Of a stretch of 11,872 nt of DNA, positions 6,024-11,872 are shown piece by piece. Within the stretch, counting starts at the first letter, position 1, and each line of letters begins with the position of its first letter. The stretch comes from Clostridia bacterium. Its GTDB lineage: Bacteria; Bacillota_A; Clostridia; Christensenellales; Aristaeellaceae. The DNA lies in the NCBI GenBank assembly GCA_017525805.1, contig JAFXSH010000094.1:1-11872 (forward strand), written 5' to 3'. The notes below the pieces were generated by a model. It was not told the DNA's origin and did no database searches. It was given only the letters and a program-made list of their open reading frames with translations. Made by a program: the position numbers and the translations under genes.

Positions 6024-6779
6024 ATGAAAAAGCTGTGTTTGCTTTTGGCGCTGGTGCTGCTGGCTGGCAGCGTATCCGTATACGGCGCGCTGGCGGCCCA
6101 GACCGATCCTATGGCCCTGCCTACGGACGCTCCTTCCTCTTCTTTCTCCCTGCCGGAGGGGTACGACCCCGCCTCGGAGGAGGATAACGGCGGTTACTAC
6201 GCTTACGGCTCGGTCTATAACGATTATGGCCGCAACGTGTACGCCGGGGCCACCCCCATTCCCCTGGACCCCATCGATATGCCCACCCCCACGCCCAAGC
6301 CTACGCTGACCTTCAGCTACGGCGCTGTTACCGCGGACAAGCTGCGCCTGAGCTTTGAAGCGCCTGTGGGCTGGGGGATCGATACCTCCGCCGACGACGC
6401 GATAACCCTGATCAACCAGACCGCGCTGGACGGTTACAACGCCTATATCACGATTCGTGTGTACAGCGTAGCCTCCACCTTCAAGCTCGCTGATTTGCGC
6501 GACGAACTGCGCAATACCCTCAAGGAGATAGGCCAGTACAATTTCGCCAAATGGAGCACCAAAGAAATCGCCACCCGCCAGCTACTGAAAAAGGATGGCT
6601 ACTACAACGATTACGAGGGCCAGTACTACGACGGTACCGCCATTTACGGCCGGGTGATGATGGCCCTGCTGGACAGCCATCAGGTGATCATGGTGCACCT
6701 TTCCTGCCCCGACGGGTATTTCAACAGCAGCTACAAGGCCGTGATCAACCATGTGCGCGATACCCTGAAACAGATTTGA
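6024..6779 (+). CDS. Secreted protein of unknown function with proline-rich linker
   Basis: I recognise no family. The 251-residue product begins with a clear signal peptide (MKKLCLLLALVLLAGSVSVY, ending in GALAA with a likely cleavage near residues 24-25) and no lipobox cysteine. An acidic, Tyr/Gly/Ser-rich segment follows, then a proline/threonine-rich linker (ATPIPLDPIDMPTPTPKPT, 76-94). A compact C-terminal domain (about 95-251) begins LRLSFEAPVGWGID, an opening reminiscent of PsbP/Mog1-like beta-alpha domains, but that resemblance is only suggestive. Two tyrosine-rich patches (GGYYAYGSVYNDYG, and GYYNDYEGQYYDG in the C-terminal domain) stand out. The start is fixed by AAGGAGG 7 bases before the ATG; an in-frame upstream ATG at 6000 lies before that site. 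It is probably cotranscribed with the exported deacetylase downstream, suggesting a cell-wall or surface role. Confidence 0.85.
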   Translation: MKKLCLLLALVLLAGSVSVYGALAAQTDPMALPTDAPSSSFSLPEGYDPASEEDNGGYYAYGSVYNDYGRNVYAGATPIPLDPIDMPTPTPKPTLTFSYGAVTADKLRLSFEAPVGWGIDTSADDAITLINQTALDGYNAYITIRVYSVASTFKLADLRDELRNTLKEIGQYNFAKWSTKEIATRQLLKKDGYYNDYEGQYYDGTAIYGRVMMALLDSHQVIMVHLSCPDGYFNSSYKAVINHVRDTLKQI

Positions 6780-6811
6780 TCCCATATGCCGCAAAGCTCA
6801 GGCGGCGAAAC

Positions 6812-6857
6812 GCGGCCGCGGGGGGAGTTGATTCCGCCGTGGCCGCATTATCTTTTC
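6812..6857 (+). terminator. Strong intergenic hairpin, possible attenuator before the deacetylase gene
   Basis: The arms 6812-6826 and 6832-6846 pair over 15 positions with one G-G mismatch and two G-U pairs, followed by a partly U-rich stretch (TTATCTTTTCT). Only 32 bases separate the hairpin from the next ATG, with no promoter visible in them, so the downstream gene probably depends on read-through. It may act as a partial terminator or an mRNA-stability element. Confidence 0.5.
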
Positions 6858-6878
6858 TCTGAGAAGGAGCGCTCCCTT

Positions 6879-8207
6879 ATGAAACGTTTTTTTGCTTTGT
6901 GCGCCGCCGCCCTGCTGGTTTTAGGCGCCTGCCATGCGAACGCGGAACGCGCCGCCATTCCGGATATGCTGCGCTTTACCCAGGAAACGATGGCCAGGGA
7001 CTACGTGCGGGATAAACAGTATATCCTTCGCACCTATCCGCAGACGGCCAACGAAAACGTAAACGCGGACCTGCGCGCCTTGATCGACAGCATGATGGAA
7101 AAGGCCCGTCCCAATCTTCCTGAGGGAAAAGTCGATCCGATCTCCTACTTGGACGTAGGCGCCACGATTTTCCGCACCGGCAGCCAATGGATGAGCTTCC
7201 TGACCATCGCCCATATCGCCTACAACAAGGAACAGACATATGTGGATTTTGACGCCCGGGTTTACGATATGGTTTCGGGCAGCCGCCTGTCCCTTAAAGA
7301 CCTGTTTGCCCCGGAAAGCGCCGCCTGGGATCTGATAGCGCAGGAAGTAAGAACGCAGCTGACGGATTATTTCATGACCGAATCGCCCGACGCCGCTGCC
7401 CTGGAAGCCCTGTGCACCCGGGAAGCCCTGGAAAGCGCCGCCTTTACCCTGACCCCCGCCAAGTTAGAACTGCATTACCGGGCCGATACCCTGTATCCCG
7501 GCAAAAACACCCTGATGCACGTGAAGCTGTACTATTCCGCCCTGCGGCCCCTGATGACTGATCGGGGACAGAAAATCACCGACAACAGCCGGTATAAAAT
7601 GATCGCCCTCACCTATGACGACGGCGGAGCGCGGGGGTCCACCAACAGTTTGCTGCGCTGCCTGCAAAAATACGGGGCCAACGCCACTTTCTTTATCGTG
7701 GGCACCATGATGAACAACAATCATGATATCATGTGCCGTCAGCAGGATGCGGGCTATGCCATGGCCAGCCACAATTACGTGCATACCTACACGGGGATCA
7801 ATGCCGAAAGCGTGAGCCGGTGGAAGAAAAAGTTTGATACGGAGATGGACGCCATCGTGGGCGTCCGCCCCGCGTACATGCGGGCCCCCGGCGGCCATTC
7901 CACCCAGTTCACCAAATCCGAGGCGGGGCTGCCCGTGATCCATTGGAGCCTCAGTTCCTCAGACGCCGATAACGGTAACGTGGATCAGGTGGCGGGACGG
8001 GTGATCTACGGCGCGCGGGACGGCGACGTGGTGCTGATGCATGATCTGAACCCCCTCTCCCCCGATTACTCGGAAATGATCCTGAAAGAACTGGAAAACC
8101 GGAATTTCCTGTGCGTCACGGTGGATGAACTGTTCGACCATTACGGCGTGCCCCTGGAGCCCAACACAGTCTATTGGGGCTGCGTGGATGAGGCGGCCAG
8201 CCAGTAA
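6879..8207 (+). CDS. PdaC-like exported polysaccharide deacetylase (NodB domain)
   Basis: The 442-residue protein has an N-terminal signal sequence (MKRFFALCAAALLVLGAC). Cys18 follows LGA and could be a lipoprotein site, though ANA at 20-22 would also suit signal peptidase I. Residues 40-225 resemble the DUF4163/DUF3298 region of Bacillus PdaC. Residues 238-425 form a NodB deacetylase with intact motifs: TYDDG (245-249; Asp247 catalytic base, Asp248 metal ligand), the HxxxH metal pair His298/His302, RAPGG (335-339), HWSLSSSD (355-362) and LMHD (386-389; His388). It should remove acetyl groups from a wall glycan, perhaps peptidoglycan, outside the membrane. AAGGAG precedes the ATG by 10 bases; an in-frame upstream ATG at 6786 would place the signal peptide internally. 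It follows the secreted protein gene and precedes SpoIIID, so a role in sporulation is possible but not shown. Confidence 0.92.
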   Translation: MKRFFALCAAALLVLGACHANAERAAIPDMLRFTQETMARDYVRDKQYILRTYPQTANENVNADLRALIDSMMEKARPNLPEGKVDPISYLDVGATIFRTGSQWMSFLTIAHIAYNKEQTYVDFDARVYDMVSGSRLSLKDLFAPESAAWDLIAQEVRTQLTDYFMTESPDAAALEALCTREALESAAFTLTPAKLELHYRADTLYPGKNTLMHVKLYYSALRPLMTDRGQKITDNSRYKMIALTYDDGGARGSTNSLLRCLQKYGANATFFIVGTMMNNNHDIMCRQQDAGYAMASHNYVHTYTGINAESVSRWKKKFDTEMDAIVGVRPAYMRAPGGHSTQFTKSEAGLPVIHWSLSSSDADNGNVDQVAGRVIYGARDGDVVLMHDLNPLSPDYSEMILKELENRNFLCVTVDELFDHYGVPLEPNTVYWGCVDEAASQ

Positions 8208-8229
8208 CGTTGATCTTCAATCGCAATGG

Positions 8230-8262
8230 GAGCGAATCTTCGGATTCGTTCTTTTTTCTTTT
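8230..8262 (+). terminator. Rho-independent terminator after the deacetylase gene
   Basis: A 9-bp stem (8230-8238 and 8243-8251, with one G-U pair) is capped by a TTCG tetraloop and followed by TTTTTTCTTTT. It starts 22 bases after the stop codon. It should separate the deacetylase unit from spoIIID, whose ATG lies only 36 bases beyond the T-run. Confidence 0.93.
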
Positions 8263-8298
8263 CTCCCCGCATACCCTGTCCCGAAAGGAGGCGGGGAC

Positions 8299-8607
8299 AT
8301 GCGTCAGGAGATTCAGGACCGCTGCATGCTTTTGGGGCGGTACATCGCGCGAACGGGGGCCACGGTGCGCCAGGCGGCGGAGCGCTTTGGCATGAGCAAA
8401 AGCTCCGTGCACAAGGACGTGCATGAACGGCTGCGGGCCATTCATCCCGGCCTGTACGCGGAGGTAAGGGACATTCTGGATTATCACCACGCCGTGCGCC
8501 ACCTGCGCGGCGGCGCGGCCACCCGCCTGCGCTGGCGGATGATCCGTCAGAAGAACCAGATCGCCGTTACCGGGAAGCCGCTTCCACCCGGAAATCCCCG
8601 CTCATGA
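8299..8607 (+). CDS. spoIIID: Sporulation transcriptional regulator SpoIIID
   Basis: The 102-residue protein is a clear SpoIIID homologue, slightly longer than the 93-residue Bacillus subtilis protein. The N-terminal helix (MRQEIQDRCMLLGRYI) leads into the helix-turn-helix TVRQAAERFGMSKSSVHKDV (22-41), the most conserved part of the family, followed by ERLRAIHPGLYAEVRDIL and the HLRGGAATRLRW segment (68-79). The last 20 or so residues are a variable tail. SpoIIID is a DNA-binding regulator that tunes sigma-E-dependent genes in the mother cell. The start is set by AAAGGAGG 7 bases before the ATG. A terminator sits immediately upstream, leaving little room for a promoter. Its 3' end overlaps the convergent glycoside hydrolase gene by 41 bases. 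It marks the organism as a spore former or a descendant of one. Confidence 0.95.
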   Translation: MRQEIQDRCMLLGRYIARTGATVRQAAERFGMSKSSVHKDVHERLRAIHPGLYAEVRDILDYHHAVRHLRGGAATRLRWRMIRQKNQIAVTGKPLPPGNPRS

Positions 8608-11170
8608 GCGGTTTTTCCGCGTTTTCCGCCAGGAACACGCGGAAGCCGCCCGGCTCCACATGCCATTGGAATTTTCTGTCCAGGGTACGCATGGCTTTGG
8701 GGGAAATGGTAAGGGAAACGCGCTTTTCCTCCCCCGGCTGCAAAAACACCTTTTCAAAGGCCGCCAGGGTCATTTCCGGCTTGACGGTGGAAGCGAACAT
8801 GTCCCGCAGATACAGCTGGGGCACCGCCGCGCCGGCACGTTCCCCCGTATTGCGCACGGTAAAGGAAGCCGTCACCGAGTCGCCGGGGGCGATAACCTTG
8901 TCGGATAAGGTAAGATCGGAATAGGCAAATTCCGTATAACTCAGCCCGTAGCCGAAGGGATACAGGGGAAGCCAGTCCATTTCCACATAGCGTTTTCCTC
9001 CGCCGGGGCGGCGGCTGTAATGGCAGGGAATCTGCCCCACATGGCGCGGGAAGGTAATGGGAAGGCGGCCGGAGGGGGTATGATCGCCGAACAGGGTTTC
9101 CGCCACGGCCCAGCCTCCTTCCTCGCCGGGGAACCAGGCTTCTAAGATGGCCGGGATATGCTTTTGTTCCCAAACGGCGGTGACGGGGCGGCCCGTTTGC
9201 AGCACCAGCACAACGGGCGTGCCCGTCGCGGCCACGGCGCGCACAAATTCCTCCTGCCTGCCGGGCAGGTCCAGGCTCACCCGATCCAAGTTTTCGCCGC
9301 AGGTGTCCGGGCCGTCCCCCATGCAAAGAATACAAACGTCGGCCTGCCGGGCCAAGGCCACGGCCCGGGAAAAATCCTCCCGTTCCTTCTGATAGCCGAA
9401 CTGGACGCGGGCTCCCCGGTGATCGCTGAAAAACGCCACGCGCAGATCGTAAACGCGCCCCGCCTCAAACGCGAAGGGAACGGTGCGGTCCGCGTCGTTT
9501 TTTTCGCCCCATACATCCAAAATCAATTGTCCGTCCACATACAGCCGCATGCTGTCCTGCCCGCCGAAGCCGAGCCAGCCCTGGAAAGCCGCGTCAGGCA
9601 TCAGCTTGCCCGTCCAGGCCACGCAGAAGCAGTAAGCGTCCAGGTCGCCGTGTGGCTTGCCCATGATCCAGTTGAAATGAATCGCGGGATCGTTTCGCGT
9701 CATAACGGGCGTACCATCGAAAGCGTTTCCCCGGTAATAGCGCCCGGTCAGGCCGGGCTTTCCTTCCTCATCCGTGAGCCAGCCGGCGGGGAACGGAAGA
9801 AGGGCGTCCCCTAAGATATTGCAGCCCGGATCGTAAAGCACCTGGGTATCGGGCGAAACGGTTTTACGGACGGCTTCCAGCACCGATACGCCCGTTTTGT
9901 TTTCCGTGGTGTAATCCCCCAGCACGGCGTGTCCGGCGCAGGGACCCAGCACGGCGAGTTTCCCTACGGTTTTGGACAGGGGCAGCAATCGGTTTTCGTT
10001 TTTCAGCAGCGTCATGCTCTCCAGGGCGATTTCGCGGGCAAGGGCGACGTGCTGTTCGTTATGGACAAATTGCGCCTGCCGTTCCGTGTCCACATAAGGA
10101 TGCTCGAACAGCCCCAGCAGGCATTTCACCCGCAGCACCCGTCCGGCGGCCCGGCGGACGGTACTCATATCCAGCCGTCCTTCCCGCACCAGTTCTTCGA
10201 TACCGTTCTGCCATTCGTCGTGGGGGAAATCGTACAGCTGCAAGTCCACGCCCGCTTCCAGCCCCATGGCGATGGCCTCCTTGCGGGTGGGGGTCAGATA
10301 ATGATTGTCGTACAGCCGGGCTACCGCCGTCAAATCCGACCGCACGAAACCCTTCATGCCCCACTGATCCCGCAGCACTTCGGTGAGCAGCTCATGGTCC
10401 GCCGATACGGGCGTGCCGTCGATGGCGTTATAGGAGCACATGGCGTCCGTGGCTCCGCCGTCCGCAAAAGCGGCTTCAAACACCGGCAGACAGTCGGAAA
10501 ATACCTCGTGCCGCCCCATGGCGCAGGGAGCGCAGTTCAGCCCGCCCACTGGCGCGCCGTACCCGGCGTAATGCTTGGGCTCCGCCGCGATGGCGTCAGG
10601 AGCGTCCAGGGCATCCCCCTGCATACCCCGCACCACTTCCCGGGCAAACTCCGCGCAAAGGTGGGTATCCTCGCCGTAGGATTCCTCGGTGCGCCCGTAG
10701 CGGGGATCGCGGATCAAATCCATCACGGGGCTGTAGGTTTCGTGAATGCCCATGGCCCGGGCTTCCGTGCCGATGGCCCGGCCCATGCGGCGGCCCAGAT
10801 CGGGACGGAAGGTGGCCGCCAAGCCGATTTGCTGGGGAAAGGCGGTGGCCGCCCGGTGGCACAGGCCGTGAAGCGCTTCCTCGCTGAACAGGATGGGGAT
10901 ATGCAGGCGCGTATGCTCGATGGCGTAGCGCTGCACTTCATTGATCTGTTCCGGCGTCATGCCCCGGGCCTGAATGCTGCCGGGGCAAAAACCGCGCAGC
11001 AGCCGGTCCAGCTTTTCCATATCCACGGCTGTAACGTCCCCCAGCTCGTTCCGCCGGGTGAAATCATGGCTGAAATACTGATCCGTCTGCATGATCATTT
11101 CTTTCAGGGTCATCTGTTCCAGCAGCGCGTCCACCCGCGCGTCGATTGCCTGATTCCGCGTTTTCCGCAT
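8567..11170 (-). CDS. Glycoside hydrolase family 3 (beta-glucosidase type) with PA14 insert
   Basis: The 867-residue protein has the standard GH3 layout. The N-terminal barrel (about 10-350) contains PVMDLIRDPRYGRTEESYGE (148-167), Lys199-His200 of the substrate pocket, and the nucleophile Asp279 in GFVRSDL, where Trp is more usual than Leu280. The second domain (about 380-715) contains the probable acid/base Glu626 in CGENLDR, followed by the LDLPGRQ motif. A PA14 domain is inserted at about 472-595 (GLTGRYYRGNAFDG to RVQFGYQKE); such inserts often shape the pocket for short oligosaccharides. A fibronectin-III-like domain ends the protein (about 745-860). There is no signal peptide, so it probably cleaves imported oligosaccharides or glycosides in the cytoplasm, releasing a beta-linked sugar. 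The exact sugar cannot be read from sequence. The start has GGAG sites 5 and 10 bases upstream. Confidence 0.95.
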   Translation of the reverse strand: MRKTRNQAIDARVDALLEQMTLKEMIMQTDQYFSHDFTRRNELGDVTAVDMEKLDRLLRGFCPGSIQARGMTPEQINEVQRYAIEHTRLHIPILFSEEALHGLCHRAATAFPQQIGLAATFRPDLGRRMGRAIGTEARAMGIHETYSPVMDLIRDPRYGRTEESYGEDTHLCAEFAREVVRGMQGDALDAPDAIAAEPKHYAGYGAPVGGLNCAPCAMGRHEVFSDCLPVFEAAFADGGATDAMCSYNAIDGTPVSADHELLTEVLRDQWGMKGFVRSDLTAVARLYDNHYLTPTRKEAIAMGLEAGVDLQLYDFPHDEWQNGIEELVREGRLDMSTVRRAAGRVLRVKCLLGLFEHPYVDTERQAQFVHNEQHVALAREIALESMTLLKNENRLLPLSKTVGKLAVLGPCAGHAVLGDYTTENKTGVSVLEAVRKTVSPDTQVLYDPGCNILGDALLPFPAGWLTDEEGKPGLTGRYYRGNAFDGTPVMTRNDPAIHFNWIMGKPHGDLDAYCFCVAWTGKLMPDAAFQGWLGFGGQDSMRLYVDGQLILDVWGEKNDADRTVPFAFEAGRVYDLRVAFFSDHRGARVQFGYQKEREDFSRAVALARQADVCILCMGDGPDTCGENLDRVSLDLPGRQEEFVRAVAATGTPVVLVLQTGRPVTAVWEQKHIPAILEAWFPGEEGGWAVAETLFGDHTPSGRLPITFPRHVGQIPCHYSRRPGGGKRYVEMDWLPLYPFGYGLSYTEFAYSDLTLSDKVIAPGDSVTASFTVRNTGERAGAAVPQLYLRDMFASTVKPEMTLAAFEKVFLQPGEEKRVSLTISPKAMRTLDRKFQWHVEPGGFRVFLAENAEKPLMSGDFRVEAASR

Positions 11171-11218
11171 GGCGGCTCCACTCCTTTGACGGTTTTAATC
11201 TTTTTACGCTCTGAAAAT

Positions 11219-11247
11219 ATCATAGCCTATTTTGCGGAATCCTGCAA
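11219..11247 (-). promoter_or_regulatory. Probable promoter of the GH3 gene
   Basis: On the minus strand TTGCAG (11242-11247) and TATGAT (11219-11224) are separated by 17 bases, about 50 bases before the ATG. The -35 box is weak. A CGGAA/TTCCG inverted repeat (11235-11239 and 11251-11255) surrounds the -35 box and could be a regulator-binding site. Confidence 0.6.
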
Positions 11248-11255
11248 GCGTTCCG

Positions 11256-11290
11256 AAAAAAATAAGGGGCTGCGATTTTCTCACAGTCCC
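11256..11290 (-). terminator. Rho-independent terminator after the oxidoreductase gamma gene
   Basis: On the minus strand GGGACTGTGA (11281-11290) pairs with TCGCAGCCCC (11266-11275 region) around a GAAAA loop, with one mismatch and one G-U pair, and is followed by TTATTTTTTT. It begins about 20 bases after the stop codon at 11311 and ends the oxidoreductase operon before the GH3 promoter. Confidence 0.88.
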
Positions 11291-11310
11291 TCGTTTTTCA
11301 CTGTTAATGA

Positions 11311-11835
11311 TTACTCGCCCAGGAACGCCTGCTTGTTCAGGGGGATCAGGGCGGCTTTCTTGCCGGTGAACTTTTCCTCGAACACCTTGAAGATGGTTTC
11401 GGGCTGGACCACGCCGGTGCCCCGCACCACTTCGCCTAACATCACCATGTTGGCTACCTTATCGTTGCCCAATTTGGCGGCGCGGGCGGCAAGGTCCACC
11501 GCCACGGCCTTGATGTCGTCCCGGTTGGGCTTGCGGTCGATGATGGATTCATTGTAGAACATCCATCCGCCGGGTTTTACCATGGGCTCGAATTTGTCCA
11601 TGGAGGGCAGGTTCATGACCACCGCGATATCCGCCTCGTAAATCAAGGGGCAGGATACGGGCTTATCGGAAACCACCACGGTGCAGTTGGCGGTGCCGCC
11701 GCGCATCTCGGGGCCGTAGGAGGGCAGGAAAGTGGCTTCCTTGCCTTCCAGCATGGCCGCCTGGGCGATCATCTGGCCCATGAGCAGCACGCCCTGGCCG
11801 CCGGAACCGGCGAAAAACATCTTATACGTGCTCAT
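11311..11835 (-). CDS. 2-oxoacid:ferredoxin oxidoreductase, gamma subunit
   Basis: The 174-residue protein matches the full length of the gamma subunit/domain of pyruvate-, 2-oxoglutarate- and branched-chain 2-oxoacid:ferredoxin oxidoreductases. The N-terminus has the glycine-rich FAGSGGQGVLLMGQ (8-21), followed by the hallmark LPSYGPEMRGGTANC (37-51) and a C-terminal helical region with KVANMVMLGEVV. The enzyme complex oxidatively decarboxylates a 2-oxoacid to an acyl-CoA and passes electrons to ferredoxin in the cytoplasm; the gamma part contributes to CoA binding and assembly. The stand-alone gamma subunit suggests a KorABC- or VorABC-type enzyme, but the substrate (2-oxoglutarate or 2-oxoisovalerate) cannot be decided from this subunit. 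Its ATG overlaps the stop codon of the preceding gene as ATGA, with AAAGGAGG inside that gene, so translation is coupled. Confidence 0.95.
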   Translation of the reverse strand: MSTYKMFFAGSGGQGVLLMGQMIAQAAMLEGKEATFLPSYGPEMRGGTANCTVVVSDKPVSCPLIYEADIAVVMNLPSMDKFEPMVKPGGWMFYNESIIDRKPNRDDIKAVAVDLAARAAKLGNDKVANMVMLGEVVRGTGVVQPETIFKVFEEKFTGKKAALIPLNKQAFLGE

Positions 11836-11872
11836 GCCTGTTCCTCCTTTGCGGGTTCCTTGATGACCCCGA
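11832..11872 (-). CDS. C-terminal end of upstream gene, probably the oxidoreductase beta subunit
   Basis: Only the last 12 codons are present (GVIKEPAKEEQA, then TGA). The TGA shares ATGA with the start of the gamma-subunit gene, and AAAGGAGG for that gene lies within these codons. In KorABC/VorABC operons the thiamine-diphosphate beta subunit usually precedes the gamma subunit, so that identity is inferred from position. The short piece alone is not diagnostic. Confidence 0.5.
   Translation of the reverse strand, partial: GVIKEPAKEEQA

Noticed and set aside
8270..8277. CATACCCT as a sigma-E-type -10 box for spoIIID
   Set aside because: It partly resembles the sigma-E -10 element, but no matching -35 element is visible because the T-run of the terminator occupies that position.
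9929..11557. A 542-codon open frame on the plus strand opposite the GH3 gene
   Set aside because: It lies antisense to the well-supported GH3 gene and continues into the oxidoreductase gene. Its composition (rich in His, Gln, Gly, Arg and Pro) is typical of a shadow frame in GC-rich DNA, and it shows no recognisable domain.

Overview
The window looks like chromosomal DNA of an anaerobic, spore-forming member of the Clostridia (Bacillota), probably a gut-type commensal. The evidence is a SpoIIID sporulation regulator, a ferredoxin-linked 2-oxoacid oxidoreductase subunit, a DUF1858 redox-disulfide protein with a diiron ferritin-like partner, strong AGGAGG-type ribosome binding sites, and sigma-A-like promoters with 17-bp spacers. 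The species cannot be named from the sequence. Most genes are GC-rich; the sigma factor region at the left edge is visibly more AT-rich. I see no rRNA, tRNA, CRISPR array, insertion sequence or phage gene. No gene-free stretch exceeds 300 bases; the longest is the 252-base divergent promoter region at 2456-2707.

Left part (1-3515). On the minus strand, an ECF sigma factor is followed, with a 1-base overlap, by the start of a probable membrane-bound anti-sigma partner that runs off the left edge. An ECF-type promoter lies just upstream, suggesting autoregulation. Next is a 566-residue protein of an uncharacterised, probably helical-toroid family. It diverges from a DeoR/GlpR-family repressor, and the shared 252-base region carries two well-formed promoters and recurring GCAAA motifs. 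The repressor and a HAD-family hydrolase converge on a 17-bp perfect bidirectional terminator.

Middle part (4047-8262). A second divergent promoter pair drives the HAD gene leftwards and an operon rightwards. The operon is DUF1858 redox-disulfide protein, ferritin-like diiron protein, then a YhaM-type OB-fold/HD exoribonuclease. A third promoter drives a secreted protein of unknown function and a PdaC-like exported polysaccharide deacetylase, separated by a strong hairpin and closed by a UUCG-loop terminator.

Right part (8299-11872). SpoIIID is followed by a convergent family-3 glycoside hydrolase with an inserted PA14 domain; their 3' ends overlap by 41 bases. Last come the gamma subunit of a 2-oxoacid:ferredoxin oxidoreductase and the final codons of the gene before it, probably the beta subunit, joined by an ATGA overlap.

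The genes form several small independent units rather than one pathway. The least explained parts are the DeoR-linked orphan protein and the DUF1858/diiron/YhaM operon. Nothing in the window clearly amounts to a new defence or mobile system.
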